64,000 nt of DNA, taken from contig NZ_CP036172.1 of NCBI RefSeq assembly GCF_017357525.1, positions 1,772,561-1,836,560 on the forward strand, in the 5' to 3' direction. Source of the DNA: Methanofollis aquaemaris (GTDB lineage Archaea > Halobacteriota > Methanomicrobia > Methanomicrobiales > Methanofollaceae). Positions 18,593 to 27,950 of this stretch are shown piece by piece; the first letter of the stretch is position 1, and each line of letters starts with the position of its first letter. Position numbers and translations under genes: made by a program. A model generated the notes under the pieces. That model was not told the origin of the DNA. It saw only the letters and a list, made by a program, of their open reading frames with translations, and made no database searches.

Positions 18593-19366
18593 ATGGTTGA
18601 AGTGACGATCGACGGGCAGAAGACCGAGGTGGAGAAGGGGACGACCGCCCTGGTGGCGGTGCGGGCCCTGGGCATCAATGTGCCGACCCTCTGCTATCAT
18701 GAGGGTCTGCCGCCCGACGGCAACTGCCGCCTCTGCCAGGTGGAGGTGACCGAACTCGGCCGGAGCAAACTGGTCATCTCGTGCATGTACCCGATCAAGC
18801 GGTCGGTCGAGATCAAAACCGACACCCCCCCGGTCCGCGAGGCCCGTGCGTTTGTGCTCAGACTGCTTCTCACCCGCTCGCCCCACTCGCCGGTCCTCCG
18901 GCAACTTGCCGCGGAGTACGGCGTCGAACCCCTGGACGAACGTTTCGCCCCAGGGGGAGAACCCGACCTCTGCATCAGGTGCGGGCGGTGTGTCAGGGCC
19001 TGCGCCGATCTTGGAAATTGTCTCGGGTTTGTCGGGCGCGGCTGGGAGAAGGAGGTGCACACGCCCTTCAGAGAACCGACCGCCGACTGTCGGGGGTGTG
19101 CGGCCTGTGCGGAGGTCTGCCCGACGGGAGCGATCCCGGTCATGGAGGACGAGGCGGCGGGCACCAGGACGATCTGGGGACGGACCTTCGAACTGATCGC
19201 CTGCGAGATCTGCGGCGATCTGTTTGCGACGCGGGAACAGATCGAGGCGGTGGAACCGGGGTTCGAGACGAAGGGCCTGCGGCTTCTCTGTCCCCGGTGC
19301 CGCCGGATCGTCGAGGCGCAGGAGGTCGGGACCGGGGTGGGATCGCGCGAGGAGAAGAAGGAATGA
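18593..19366 (+). CDS. NuoG-like iron-sulfur subunit, copy 2
   Basis: A 257-residue twin of the gene at 10455. N-terminal [2Fe-2S] domain (CYHEGLPPDGNCRLCQVEV), two-cluster ferredoxin (CIRCGRCVRAC, CRGCAACAEVCP) and C-terminal Cys pairs (CEICGDLF, CPRCRRI). No hydrogenase or molybdopterin domain. ATG is one base after the TGA of the nuoF-like gene, so translation is coupled. Most divergence from copy 1 is in the last 60 residues. Confidence 0.9.
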   Translation: MVEVTIDGQKTEVEKGTTALVAVRALGINVPTLCYHEGLPPDGNCRLCQVEVTELGRSKLVISCMYPIKRSVEIKTDTPPVREARAFVLRLLLTRSPHSPVLRQLAAEYGVEPLDERFAPGGEPDLCIRCGRCVRACADLGNCLGFVGRGWEKEVHTPFREPTADCRGCAACAEVCPTGAIPVMEDEAAGTRTIWGRTFELIACEICGDLFATREQIEAVEPGFETKGLRLLCPRCRRIVEAQEVGTGVGSREEKKE

Positions 19367-19445
19367 CCGTGTCGTCCCGGGCGACGGCATGGGAACGGTT
19401 AAATGAAAGTGTATGGATCGTGGGACTGACCGAGGGGGGAAGAAG

Positions 19446-19934
19446 ATGGAAAAAACTGAGAACTTGCTGCTGATCACTCCTGAGAAGTGTATCGGCTGTG
19501 GAACCTGTGAACTGGCATGCTCGGTCGGGCATGAAGGAGAGTTTCGACCGGCGACATCGAGGATATCGGTCCACCGGTTTGAGGCGGGAGTGAACGTCCC
19601 GATGACCTGTCTGCAGTGCGACAAACCGGCGTGTGTGGCGGGGTGCCCCACCGGCGCCCTGGAGAAGGACACCGAGACCGGGCTGGTCAATGTCATTGCA
19701 TCGAAGTGTATCGGGTGCCGGATGTGCGTGATGGCCTGTCCGTTCGGCAACATCTCGTACAGCATGGCGGCGAAAAAACCATTGAAATGCGACCAATGCG
19801 ACGGCAGTCCGATGTGCGTCGAGTTCTGCCCGACGAACGCCATCGAGTATCTGCCGGCCGACACAGCGACGATCCGGCGGAAGAAGGCGTTCTCGGCAAA
19901 GATTGCCGCCGGTATTTCGGAGGTGGAGATCTGA
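19446..19934 (+). CDS. Four-cluster ferredoxin subunit of aldehyde oxidoreductase, copy 2
   Basis: A 162-residue twin of the gene at 11395 with four cysteine quartets ([52 protein letters not shown]). In copy 2 the second quartet carries the standard GCP ending whereas copy 1 reads ACK. An in-frame start exists at 19413, but ATG 19446 matches copy 1 and follows a GGGGGAAG ribosome binding site. The gap to the nuoG-like gene is only 79 bases, so here the ferredoxin and AOR are probably cotranscribed with nuoEFG-like genes. Confidence 0.9.
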   Translation: MEKTENLLLITPEKCIGCGTCELACSVGHEGEFRPATSRISVHRFEAGVNVPMTCLQCDKPACVAGCPTGALEKDTETGLVNVIASKCIGCRMCVMACPFGNISYSMAAKKPLKCDQCDGSPMCVEFCPTNAIEYLPADTATIRRKKAFSAKIAAGISEVEI

Positions 19935-21742
19935 TGTACGGCTGGATGGGGACGGTGCTCCGTATCGACCTGGGTGCGGGCACGGTCAAGAAAGAGGCAC
20001 TGAACAAGGCGTTTGCCGAGGAGTTCATCGGGTCCAGGGGACTTGGCGAGAAGTACTTTATGGAGGAGGTCGACCCGACGGTGGACGCCCTCTCGCCGGA
20101 GAACAAACTCATCTTCGCCACCGGGCCGTTGACCGGGACGATGGGCGTCTCGACCGGGCGCTACGACGTGGTCGCCAAGGCCCCGCTCAACAACACCCTG
20201 GCCTCGTCCAACTCGGGCGGGTACTTCGGTGCCGAGGTGAAGTACGCAGGCTACGACCTGATCATCTTTGAGGGGAAGGCCGCAAAACCAGTGTATATCT
20301 GGATCAACAACGGCGCCGTCGAGATCCGCGACGCCTCCACTCTCTGGGGCAAGACGGTCTACGAGGCCGACGACGCCCTGAGGGCCGAGACCGATCCCGA
20401 GGCTGAGGTGGCCTGCATCGGTCCGGCCGGCGAGAAACTTGTCCTCTTCGCAAACATCATGAACGACAAGCACCGTGCCGCCGGGAGGACCGGGATCGGG
20501 GCGGTGATGGGATCGAAGAATCTCAAAGCCATCGCCGTCCGCGGCACCGGCGGGATCAAGGTCGCCGACAAGAACGAGTTCCTCACTATCGTGAGAGATG
20601 CAAGGAAGAAGATCAACGAGAACCCGGTCACGTCCCAGGGTCTGCCGACCTATGGGAGCAATGTCCTGGTCAACATCATCAACGAGGTTGGGGCCTTCCC
20701 GACAAACAACTGGCGCGAGGCGTACTTCGACGAGGCCGACAAGATCTCGGGGGAGACGCTCACCGGCAAGCATCTGGTCCATGGCAAGGGCTGCGGGAGT
20801 TGCGTGGTCGGGTGCGGCCGCGTCGCGAAGGCCCACGGGCGGTATCAGGAGGTCGGCGAAGGCCCGGAGTACGAGTCGGCCTGGTCGTTCGGGGCGGACT
20901 GCGGGATCTCTGATATGGATGCCGTCCTGAAGGCGAACTTCCTCTGCAACGAACTCGGGATGGACACGATCACGATGGGCTCGACGATCGCCTGTGCGAT
21001 GGAACTCGCGGACATCGGGGCGGTCGATGCGATGCAGAACGGGGTCGAGGTTCGTTTCGGGAGTTCGGAGGCACTGGTCGAACTGACGCGGGCCACCGCC
21101 TACCGCGAGGGTTTCGGCGACGACCTGGCACTCGGCTCGTACCGTCTGGGCGAGAAGTACGGCCATCCCGAACTTTCGATGAGCGTCAAGAAGCAGGAGA
21201 TGCCTGCCTATGACCCGCGGGCGATCCAGGGGATCGGTCTGGAGTACGCCACTTCCAACCGCGGCGGGTGCCATGTCAGGGGCTACACCATCTCGCCCGA
21301 GGTGCTGGGCCTCCCGATGAAACTGGACCCGGCGGTCACCGAGGGCAAGGCCGAGATCCTCAAAATCTTCCAGGATCTTACTGCGGCGCTCTCCTCGTCG
21401 GGCACCTGTCTCTTCTCTTCGTTTGCGATCGGCGCCGACGAGATCGCCGCTGAACTGAAGACGGTCACCGGGGTCGACTACACGCCCGAGCGGATCATGG
21501 CGATCGGGGAGAGGATCTGGAATATGGAGCGGATGTTCAACATCAAGAACGGTTACACGGCCGAGGACGACACGCTCCCGCCCAGACTGCTCAAAGAACC
21601 GATCCCGCGAGGGCCGGCGAAGGGCCAGGTCAGCAGGCTTCCAGAGATGTTGCCTCAGTACTATAAGGTCCGCGGCTGGGACGAGAAGGGGGTTCCGACG
21701 CAGGAGAAGCTGGAAGAACTCGGGTTGGCGAAATTGATCTGA
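19934..21742 (+). CDS. Tungsten-containing aldehyde oxidoreductase large subunit, copy 2
   Basis: A 602-residue twin of the gene at 11883, exactly equal in length and about four fifths identical by eye. Pterin-binding landmarks ([26 protein letters not shown]) and the [4Fe-4S] ligands ([12 protein letters not shown] plus SGTCLF) are intact. Expected to oxidise aldehydes to acids with electrons leaving via the coupled ferredoxin subunit, whose stop overlaps this ATG (TGATG). It ends copy 2 of the cluster and is followed by an 11-T run. Confidence 0.95.
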   Translation: MYGWMGTVLRIDLGAGTVKKEALNKAFAEEFIGSRGLGEKYFMEEVDPTVDALSPENKLIFATGPLTGTMGVSTGRYDVVAKAPLNNTLASSNSGGYFGAEVKYAGYDLIIFEGKAAKPVYIWINNGAVEIRDASTLWGKTVYEADDALRAETDPEAEVACIGPAGEKLVLFANIMNDKHRAAGRTGIGAVMGSKNLKAIAVRGTGGIKVADKNEFLTIVRDARKKINENPVTSQGLPTYGSNVLVNIINEVGAFPTNNWREAYFDEADKISGETLTGKHLVHGKGCGSCVVGCGRVAKAHGRYQEVGEGPEYESAWSFGADCGISDMDAVLKANFLCNELGMDTITMGSTIACAMELADIGAVDAMQNGVEVRFGSSEALVELTRATAYREGFGDDLALGSYRLGEKYGHPELSMSVKKQEMPAYDPRAIQGIGLEYATSNRGGCHVRGYTISPEVLGLPMKLDPAVTEGKAEILKIFQDLTAALSSSGTCLFSSFAIGADEIAAELKTVTGVDYTPERIMAIGERIWNMERMFNIKNGYTAEDDTLPPRLLKEPIPRGPAKGQVSRLPEMLPQYYKVRGWDEKGVPTQEKLEELGLAKLI

Positions 21743-21746
21743 ATTC

Positions 21747-21757
21747 TTTTTTTTTTT
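21747..21757 (+). terminator. Poly-T terminator after AOR copy 2
   Basis: Eleven consecutive T begin four bases after the AOR stop, a typical archaeal termination signal with no hairpin needed. Confidence 0.6.
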
Positions 21758-21759
21758 GA

Positions 21760-21870
21760 GTTCTGCTGAATTGAGCATGAGTCAAGAGCACGCCTCAAGC
21801 ATACCGGATGAAAAGTTTTTCATGGAAATTGGGCGTGAACCCCTGACTCAAGCGTACGCGATGAAAATGA
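21760..21870 (+). repeat. ~65-bp dispersed repeat, one full and one partial copy
   Basis: The first copy (about 21760-21823) runs TTCTGCTGAATTGAGCATGA ... GCACGCCTCAAGCATAC ... GGATGAAAAG. A second partial copy (CTCAAGCGTACGCGATGAAAA) is at 21847-21867. Other copies are at 22161-22220, 22798-22846, 27142-27195, 27872-27937, 31970-32035 and 55404-55460. Confidence 0.7.
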
Positions 21871-22021
21871 TCGTGGATCTCTGGAGCAGGCATGGATCTG
21901 TGCTCCCTCTTTTGAGCAAGACCTCCTGTGGGAACATCATCGCATTGCCGCCCCGGTGCGTATGATGGAGAAAGGCACGTCGTTCAGAGATGCCGCTCCC
22001 AATCGTCGAATCTTCACCTTC

Positions 22022-22090
22022 GTCTCGCGCCGGGGGGAGACCCCCCGACCCCCCACGTATGAGGATAGCCGAGGGGCGGCGATTGAACAG
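22022..22090 (+). repeat. GC-rich hairpin repeat, family C copy 1
   Basis: Begins GTCTCGCGCCGGGGGG, folds through CCGGGGGGAGACCCCCCG, and continues CCCCCCACGTATGAGGATAG to GATTGAACAG. The block at 55266-55336 is nearly identical. Confidence 0.65.
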
Positions 22091-22160
22091 GGCCTCCACT
22101 GATCCTATGTCCTGAAAAGAGGGATCGAAACCATTTCAACACCCGGAGATCGAGCGACGA

Positions 22161-22220
22161 GTAATTTTCATCCCGTATGCTTGAGGCGTGCCCCTCGCCT
22201 CATGTGAAATTCTACAACGC
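22161..22220 (-). repeat. ~65-bp dispersed repeat, inverted copy
   Basis: Plus strand reads ATTTTCATCCCGTATGCTTG AGGCGTGCCCC ... CCTCATGTGAAATTC, the inverse of the copy at 31970-32035, more diverged toward its outer end. Confidence 0.6.
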
Positions 22221-22509
22221 GCTTTTTTTCATCGTTTCCCGGGATCGAAATTTACACCTTTGCAATGGTTTTCACTCTTGTGCTTCTGTTTTGGCACCCC
22301 GAGCGCCGTCACCTGTGCCGGTCGATCCGAAAACAGCGGCCCGAATGCCTGACTCTCCCCCGTCGTTTCCACATTTGAATCCGTCCTGAGAACACAGCCG
22401 GAGATGCCCGGCCACCGATCAGGGGTGCCGGGTGTTCTCTGAAATGTGTGAAAATTATTGGGGGTACCTGTACATACTTCTCTCTATGTACTCTGTACGC
22501 AGATCCAGG

Positions 22510-22800
22510 TCAGGATCGGCTTTCCTCTGCGGCCGTCTGGTTTTCACCCCGCAAGTGGAAACCGGGCGCGAGGGTGAAAGAGTCGGGATCGTCGTCAAGC
22601 CAGACGTCCCCCTTCGCCGCCCACTCGCGGTAGGTCCGGCAATCGAACGAGAAATCATATTCCCGGCGTTTCATCTCGATCTTGTACGGCTTTTCAGCCA
22701 CCGCGGCGTCGATGAGACTGACCGCCGGACACCTGTCCGGGATGCCACGGTTCAGATCGCCCTGCAGTTGCCTGACGGTGAGGCCGTGTAGAATCAGGTA
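22510..22800 (-). pseudogene. Remnant of a protein gene, 5' end missing
   Basis: The minus strand holds an uninterrupted frame of about 95 codons with good coding character (LILHGLTVRQLQ ... CPAVSLIDAAV ... YREWAAKGDVWLDDD) and a stop at 22510, but no start preceded by a ribosome binding site. An in-frame GTG at 22701 would give 63 residues. The upstream side runs directly into a partial dispersed repeat at 22798-22846, which may have removed the 5' end. I do not recognise the family. Confidence 0.4.
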
Positions 22801-22846
22801 TGACCCCCTGGCTCAAGCATACGCGAAAAAATTTCTCATCATAGAT
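22798..22846 (+). repeat. ~65-bp dispersed repeat, partial copy
   Basis: Reads CTGGCTCAAGCATACGCGAA then AAAATTTCTCATCATAG, matching the right half of the element at 31970-32035. Confidence 0.55.
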
Positions 22847-22918
22847 ATCCTGGGGGTCTCCCCCCGGCGCGATTCATGGGGGAAGGCACGTCGATCAGAC
22901 GTGCCGCCCCATCAGAAG
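22845..22918 (-). repeat. GC-rich hairpin repeat, family A inverted copy
   Basis: On the minus strand this reads TGATGGGGCGGCACGTCTGA, TCGACGTGCCTTCCCCCATG, then the CGCCGGGGGGAGACCCCC stem, the same block order as 27612-27712. Confidence 0.6.
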
Positions 22919-22975
22919 GATGAGGAATCTTAAGTTGCTATCTCGTGTCACGGGAGAGTGACACAGCGTACTGGA

Positions 22976-24217
22976 TCAGTTGAACTCGTTTCGCCGCAAC
23001 CCCGGTTCCCCCCGCACCAGCGGTTTCGAGAGATGCCGGCGTGCCGTCGGCGGCACCTCATACCACCCGGTGCTGATCGATCTCGGAGAGACGACGCATT
23101 CGGGCTCGGCCTCCCTCGCCCCACAACGGCGGCATTTGTAGCCCTTCTCCCGTCCCGCCGAGGTCATCCGCTTCCCGCAGGTCTGGCAGATGGGCGGGCG
23201 ATAGCGGACGTCTGCCGCCGCATCTATGAGCCTGACCTTCTCCAGGTTGAGACTCCCGTTTTTGTAACTCCCGCAGACGACGACCTGGTCGTCGGGGACC
23301 AGCGCCCGCACGACGTCGCGAAAACCTTTCGTCGGTTCGTAGGCCATGCACCTGAGACGCTCGTCGCCGTCGCGGACTTTGATCTCGACGTGCCTACCCT
23401 CGCCGGTCGTCGCCCGCTCCGCGACCGTGGCCTCCACGCAGTACGACCGGCCGTCGAGGAGGGTGCCGATCGTGCCGGAAACGAGGTGGGCGTCGGTCCC
23501 CTGGTTCGTGACCCATACCTGCGCGAGGGCCTCCTCCTCTGCGACGATATGCCCTGCCGCCGCCTCCACCCATGCCGGACTCTCGCCCCTGATCCCGAAG
23601 AGGACCGGGTCGGGCGTATGGGGGACGCAGACGACGACCCGGTTCTCGGAGTCGACCGAGTCCCAGGTGTGCGGCCAGGTCGCCGCCTCGGCCGCGAAGA
23701 TCGAATCTCGCTCCACCTTTCTGGGCGTGCCAAAGCGGTCGGCGGAGCGGTAGGCCAGGAGTTCGTACGTCCGGTCGGGCAGTTCGCTTGAGATGGCGGC
23801 CGTCGCCCCGATCAGGCCCCGGCAGTTCTTCCACCCGCGTGAGAGCGCCCCGACCTCGTCGAGAATCTCCCGCGCCTCCCCGACCGTGCAGAAGTCCTGC
23901 ACCGCCTGCCAGTAGAAATCCGGCGGCGGCGCCTCCTCGGCGATCACCAGACCGGGGTTGGTGTTCTCGCAGGAGAGATCGGCGAGTTCGTCCACCAATG
24001 CTCCGGCGATCGAGAACGCCGTCTCGGGATCCCCCTCCGCCCTGATACAGACCGCGGCGTTTCCTCTCGTCTTGTGGGGAGCGTTCGGATTGAGCCTGAC
24101 CAGTCTGGTCTCTGCGACCCCGATCCCTGCGCCCCTCAACTTCCTGACCAGCACGGCCCCCAGATAGGTCGTGCACATCCCTGCCGGCGAGTCGGTGTCG
24201 TCGATACCGATGAGCAT
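22976..24217 (-). CDS. tiaS: tRNA(Ile2) 2-agmatinylcytidine synthetase
   Basis: Attaches agmatine to C34 of tRNA-Ile (CAU), allowing it to read AUA; essential in archaea. The 413-residue protein has the TiaS hallmark start MLIGIDDTDSPAGMCTTYLG, the HKTRGNAAV motif (about 48-56), the KNCRGLIGATAAI stretch, an OB-fold region (about 290-340) and a C-terminal zinc ribbon (CQTCGKR ... KCRRCG, about 348-372). The ATG at 24217 is the natural start. It is divergent from the HTH regulator across 51 bases. Confidence 0.95.
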   Translation of the reverse strand: MLIGIDDTDSPAGMCTTYLGAVLVRKLRGAGIGVAETRLVRLNPNAPHKTRGNAAVCIRAEGDPETAFSIAGALVDELADLSCENTNPGLVIAEEAPPPDFYWQAVQDFCTVGEAREILDEVGALSRGWKNCRGLIGATAAISSELPDRTYELLAYRSADRFGTPRKVERDSIFAAEAATWPHTWDSVDSENRVVVCVPHTPDPVLFGIRGESPAWVEAAAGHIVAEEEALAQVWVTNQGTDAHLVSGTIGTLLDGRSYCVEATVAERATTGEGRHVEIKVRDGDERLRCMAYEPTKGFRDVVRALVPDDQVVVCGSYKNGSLNLEKVRLIDAAADVRYRPPICQTCGKRMTSAGREKGYKCRRCGAREAEPECVVSPRSISTGWYEVPPTARRHLSKPLVRGEPGLRRNEFN

Positions 24218-24268
24218 GAAGCGATTATTTATTAGGGCGTCGTACTATATCCACCTTTAACGAGTGTT

Positions 24269-25177
24269 ATGTCACAGGGACGTCTCCTTGATATGGTCGT
24301 CAGCGTGATGCTTACGGCGGGCTTTGAGGTTTCCGAACGCTGTAGCCTCAGGCCCCGGTCGTTTGATCTGATCGCGGGCAGAGAAGACGTTCTCATGGTC
24401 GTGAAAGTCGTCTCGCACATCGACTCGGTCACCGAAGAGATCTCGCGGGACCTTGACGCCATCGCCCGCCACCTCAATGCCTCCCCGATGATCGTGGGCG
24501 AACGGGCCAGGGACACCGACCTCGAACGCGGGACCGTCTATGTGCGCTACGGGATCTACGCGATCAGCCCGGCCACGCTGTACGACTATCTTGTCGACGG
24601 TGTTCCCCCCCTCATCTATGCCCAGCCAGGTGGGCTGTACGTGAACGTCAACGGGGATATGCTCAAGGGGCTGCGTGAAGAGCACCAGTTTTCTCTCGGC
24701 GACCTTGCCCGGTACCTCGGGGTCTCCCGCCGGACCATCTCCAAGTATGAGGACGGGATGAACACCACCCTTGAGGTGGCGGTCCAGCTCGAGGAACTCT
24801 TCGACGAAGCGGTGATCGAGGCGATCGATCTCCTCTCGTATATTCCGACAGACCAGACCGAGGAGCCGCGGCCCGGCGGTGTCCCCGACGACTTCGAGCG
24901 GATGGGGATCGAGGTCCACCAGATGCGTCGGGCGCCCTTTCAGGCCCTGGCCCTGGTGGAGACCGAGACGATCTTCACCTGCTACGGGACCGCACAAAAG
25001 ACCGTCAAGCGCGCCGCCCTTATCGGGAATATCTCGCAGATCGCAGGAGCTTATGCGATGTGCGTCATCTCCGACTACAAGAAGAAAAAAAGGATCGGAA
25101 GGACGCTTGTTGTCGGAGAGGAGCACCTGCATACCCTGGAGGATGGTTCCGACCTCATTGACCTGATCTCTCTCTGA
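24269..25177 (+). CDS. Archaeal HTH-type transcriptional regulator (Cro/C1 type)
   Basis: A 302-residue regulator conserved in methanogens and related euryarchaea. The N-terminal 115 residues (FDLIAGREDVLMVVKVV ... IDSVTEEISRDLDAIARHL) look like a restriction-nuclease-like sensory fold without obvious catalytic residues. A Cro/C1 helix-turn-helix follows at about 130-190 (LGDLARYLGVSRRTISKYED). The C-terminal third (about 215-300) is a conserved domain of unknown role. Its targets are unknown; placement just before the thermosome gene is suggestive but unproven. Its start is 52 bases from the divergent tiaS start, with AT-rich promoter DNA between. Confidence 0.85.
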   Translation: MSQGRLLDMVVSVMLTAGFEVSERCSLRPRSFDLIAGREDVLMVVKVVSHIDSVTEEISRDLDAIARHLNASPMIVGERARDTDLERGTVYVRYGIYAISPATLYDYLVDGVPPLIYAQPGGLYVNVNGDMLKGLREEHQFSLGDLARYLGVSRRTISKYEDGMNTTLEVAVQLEELFDEAVIEAIDLLSYIPTDQTEEPRPGGVPDDFERMGIEVHQMRRAPFQALALVETETIFTCYGTAQKTVKRAALIGNISQIAGAYAMCVISDYKKKKRIGRTLVVGEEHLHTLEDGSDLIDLISL

Positions 25178-25182
25178 TAAAC

Positions 25183-25190
25183 TTTATATA
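25183..25190 (+). promoter_or_regulatory. TATA box of the thermosome gene
   Basis: TTTATATA, six bases after the regulator stop, would start a transcript near 25213. The ribosome binding site GGTGA lies six bases before ATG 25238. Confidence 0.65.
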
Positions 25191-25237
25191 GAACTACAAA
25201 CCATCTATTTTAGCACTACATTATATGGTGATTTGAA

Positions 25238-26896
25238 ATGTCGCAACAAATGGGAGGACAACCGATCCTGATTCTGAAGGAAGGCAGCTCCCGCACTCGC
25301 GGGAGGGACGCGCAGAGCATCAACATCTCCGCCGCTAAGGCCGTAGCCAGCGCCGTTCGGACGACCCTTGGTCCCCGGGGCATGGATAAGATGCTCGTGG
25401 ACACCATCGGGGATGTCGTCATCACCAACGACGGCGTGACCATCCTCAAAGAGATGGACATCGAACACCCGGCCGCCAAGATGATGGTCGAGGTTGCAAA
25501 GACGCAGGACGACGAGGTCGGCGACGGCACCACCACCGCGGTCGTCGTGGCCGGCGAACTCCTCAAGCGTGCGGAGGATCTCCTCGAACAGGACGTCCAC
25601 CCCACCGTCATCGCTCAGGGCTACCGCAAGGCGGCCGAAAAGGCCATCGAACTCCTCAATGAGATCGCCATCGACGTCGAACCCGGCGACGAGGAGATCC
25701 TCATGAAGATCGCGGGCACCGCCATGACCGGCAAGGGTGCCGAGGCTGCCAAGGACAAACTCTGTGACCTCGTTGTCAGGGCTGTCACCATGGTCGCCGA
25801 CGAGGACGGCACCGTCGACACCGACTACGTCAAGGTCGAGAAGAAGGTCGGCGGTTCCATCGAGGACTCCGAGATCGTCGAAGGCATGCTCATCGACAAG
25901 GAGCGTGTCCACCCCGCGATGCCCAAGAAGGTCGAAGAGGCCAATATCCTCCTGCTCAACGCCGCGGTCGAGTTCAAGAAGACCGAGGTCGACGCCGAGA
26001 TCAACATCACGAGCCCTGACCAGCTCCAGATGTTCCTCGACGAGGAAGAGCGGATGATCAGAAACATCGTCGACAAGATCGTCGCCTCCGGTGCGAACGT
26101 CCTCTTCTGCCAGAAGGGTATCGACGACATCGCCCAGCACTACCTCGCAAAGTCCGGCGTCTTCGCAGTCCGCCGTGTCAAGAAGTCCGACATGGAGAAA
26201 CTCGCCCGTGCAACCGGTGCGTCTCTGGTATCCTCCATCGATGCTATCTCTCCCGAGGAACTCGGCTACGCCGGGCTCGTCGAGGAGCAGAAGGTCTCCG
26301 GCGAGGACATGATCTTCGTCAAGAAGTGCAAGAACCCGAAGGCCGTCTCCATGATCATCAAGGGCGGCACCGAGCACGTCGTCGACGAACTCGACCGTGC
26401 GATCGAGGACGCCCTCAGGGTCGTCGAGGTTGCCATCCGCGACAAGAAGTTTGTCGTCGGCGGCGGTTCGCCTGAGATCGAGCTCTCCCTCCGTCTCCGC
26501 GAGTACGCAGCGACCGTCGGCGGCCGGGCCCAGCTCGCCATCGAGGCCTTTGCAACCGCTCTCGAGATCATCCCGAGGACACTTGCCGAGAACGCCGGAC
26601 TCGACCCCATCGACACCCTGGTCGACCTCCGTGCAGCCCACGAAAAGGGTCAGAAGACCGCCGGGCTCGATGTCTACACCGGCAAGGCTGGCGACATGCT
26701 CGCTCTGGGCGTTGTCGAGCCCCTGCGTGTCAAGACCCAGGCGATCTCCTCGGCCGCCGAGGCCGCTGTGATGATCCTCAGGATCGACGACGTCATCGCG
26801 TCCGCCAAGTCTGCCGGCCCCTCGCCCGAGGAGATGGCAGCCATGGGCGGCGGCATGGGTGGCATGGGCGGCATGGGCGGCATGCCCCCGATGTGA
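25238..26896 (+). CDS. thsA: Thermosome subunit (group II chaperonin)
   Basis: ATP-dependent protein-folding chaperonin that assembles into a two-ring cage closed by its own lid. The 552-residue product shows [13 protein letters not shown] (about 47), the ATP-binding [17 protein letters not shown], the catalytic [10 protein letters not shown] (about 90-100), and [12 protein letters not shown] near 410. It ends in the Gly-Met-rich tail [16 protein letters not shown] typical of thermosomes. A TATA box, a Shine-Dalgarno and a strong hairpin terminator frame it as a single-gene unit. Confidence 0.97.
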   Translation: MSQQMGGQPILILKEGSSRTRGRDAQSINISAAKAVASAVRTTLGPRGMDKMLVDTIGDVVITNDGVTILKEMDIEHPAAKMMVEVAKTQDDEVGDGTTTAVVVAGELLKRAEDLLEQDVHPTVIAQGYRKAAEKAIELLNEIAIDVEPGDEEILMKIAGTAMTGKGAEAAKDKLCDLVVRAVTMVADEDGTVDTDYVKVEKKVGGSIEDSEIVEGMLIDKERVHPAMPKKVEEANILLLNAAVEFKKTEVDAEINITSPDQLQMFLDEEERMIRNIVDKIVASGANVLFCQKGIDDIAQHYLAKSGVFAVRRVKKSDMEKLARATGASLVSSIDAISPEELGYAGLVEEQKVSGEDMIFVKKCKNPKAVSMIIKGGTEHVVDELDRAIEDALRVVEVAIRDKKFVVGGGSPEIELSLRLREYAATVGGRAQLAIEAFATALEIIPRTLAENAGLDPIDTLVDLRAAHEKGQKTAGLDVYTGKAGDMLALGVVEPLRVKTQAISSAAEAAVMILRIDDVIASAKSAGPSPEEMAAMGGGMGGMGGMGGMPPM

Positions 26897-26917
26897 GCCT
26901 GTAAAATATACTGCAGA

Positions 26918-26947
26918 TGCCCGGAATCCGGGCACCATCAATTTTTT
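26918..26947 (+). terminator. Hairpin terminator after the thermosome gene
   Basis: A perfect 7-bp stem TGCCCGG-aat-CCGGGCA (26918-26934) is followed seven bases later by six T at 26942-26947. Confidence 0.75.
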
Positions 26948-27141
26948 GTGTATTGTTGTGGTCGAAGCTCGTTTCGGCTGAGTGACATTTTTCTGGACGA
27001 ATTCTGGTGTGAAGGATGCATCAGGCACGTCATGATAGATTTTCTCTTCATGTTCTGCTCTTCTCCTTGATCGACCGGTGCGATTTGATAGGGGGAAGGC
27101 GTGCGGTCAGACATGCTGGATCGTTGACTTTTTAGATATTG

Positions 27142-27195
27142 GGCATGAGCCGAAAGCACGTCTCAGGCATATCGAATGAGAATTGTTATGAGCAG
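27142..27195 (+). repeat. ~65-bp dispersed repeat copy
   Basis: GGGCATGAGCCGAAAGCACG then TCTCAGGCATATCGAATGAG, aligned with the copy at 31970-32035 but more diverged at both ends. Confidence 0.6.
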
Positions 27196-27375
27196 TGCTT
27201 CGGGGTGTGGAAGGATCCCCCGGTGCGAGGCGGCGGTGAAGATTCTGCGACAAGGACGGGAAGGTAGAGGGAGGAATCGTTCAGAGGGTGGTCCCGTCCT
27301 CTGCCGATCCGTCACGCAGGGGCAAGGGTGTGGTCGGCCTCTGGTGTTCACTCCGGAAAAGGAATTACCGTGAAC
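27196..27375 (-). repeat. Family C repeat, ~170-bp block
   Basis: Inverted relative to the block at about 55115-55290. Shared landmarks include GGCGGTGAAGATTCTGCG, GTCCTCTGCCGATCCGTCAC and GGGGCAAGGGTGTGG. Both copies could encode a similar short peptide (SHPCPxVxDRQRTG-type), but the match is over the DNA as a whole. Confidence 0.6.
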
Positions 27376-27611
27376 ATCACCCCGAAGATATGCTATGAGG
27401 TCATCCCAAAACTCTCCTGACTTCCCCCTCTTCCAGAGATAAAGAAAGATGATGGTTTCAAACTCTCCTCTCTTCGTAGCGTGAACATCCATTCCTCGCC
27501 TTCTTCTATCCTTTCACCGGGTGCTCTGCCGCCCGACCCCTATCTTCGTCGTGGGGGGTCCTGGGGGTCTCCCCCCGGCGAGAGAAAGCAGGAGAACATT
27601 CTTTAGTCTCT

Positions 27612-27712
27612 ATGTGGGGCGGCACGTGGATCGGTCTGCCTTCCCGCATGCGCGTGCCGGGGGCGCTGCCCCCGGACCCCCGGGATTGCGATAGGGGCGG
27701 GAAGGCGCACGT
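27612..27712 (+). repeat. GC-rich hairpin repeat, family A copy
   Basis: Contains TGGGGCGGCACGTGGATCGG, then the palindrome CCGGGGGCGCTGCCCCCGG and CCCCCGGGATTGCGATAGGG; the best-preserved member beside 1300-1417. Confidence 0.65.
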
Positions 27713-27871
27713 GATGATGATGAAAAGGGGATTACCGTCCTCCTTCCTATCTTCTGCGGGGGGAACGAGGGGCAACCAGCCACCCCGTGGAAGATCTGCG
27801 ATCAGATTTTCTGGAATGAAGGGTTTTGATACGGACGAAGATTCATGTTCGGAATACTTTTGGGATATGCT

Positions 27872-27937
27872 CTATGAAAGATTTTCATTCGGTATGTTTG
27901 AGGCATACTTTCGCTTTATGAGCGATTCTAAAAGGCC
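27872..27937 (-). repeat. ~65-bp dispersed repeat, well-preserved inverted copy
   Basis: Plus strand CTATGAAAGATTTTCATTCG, GTATGTTTGAGGCATACTTT, CGCTTTATGAGCGATTC. It aligns end to end with the reverse complement of 31970-32035 with roughly a dozen differences. Confidence 0.75.
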
Positions 27938-27950
27938 TGTTAAAAAAAGG

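Larger units (their letters stand above)
21871..22509. other. Repeat-rich spacer
   Basis: Apart from the repeat copies at 22022-22090 and 22161-22220 I see no gene. Small open frames here lie inside the repeats. Confidence 0.45.
26948..27950. other. Kilobase spacer built largely of dispersed repeats
   Basis: No gene is supported between the thermosome terminator and cheW. It contains ~65-bp repeat copies at 27142-27195 and 27872-27937, a family C block at 27196-27375 and family A blocks at about 27550-27590 (partial) and 27612-27712. Open frames of 90-176 codons here consist of repeat DNA and run antisense to cheW at one end. Confidence 0.6.

Noticed and set aside
18566-21778. A 1070-codon open frame on the minus strand, and similar long antisense frames at 12162-13223, 16600-18267 and 5244-6413
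   Set aside because: They lie exactly antisense to nuoF/nuoG/AOR or alcohol dehydrogenase genes with clear family motifs. GC-rich codon bias leaves the opposite strand open. Their translations are low-complexity and match nothing I recognise.
27163-27492. Small conserved protein gene shared with 54953-55429
   Set aside because: The two frames do share peptide strings (HPCP, DRQRTG, FTAxSHRG), but the DNA similarity extends through hairpins and beyond frame limits, and neither has a ribosome binding site. I treat it as repeat DNA.
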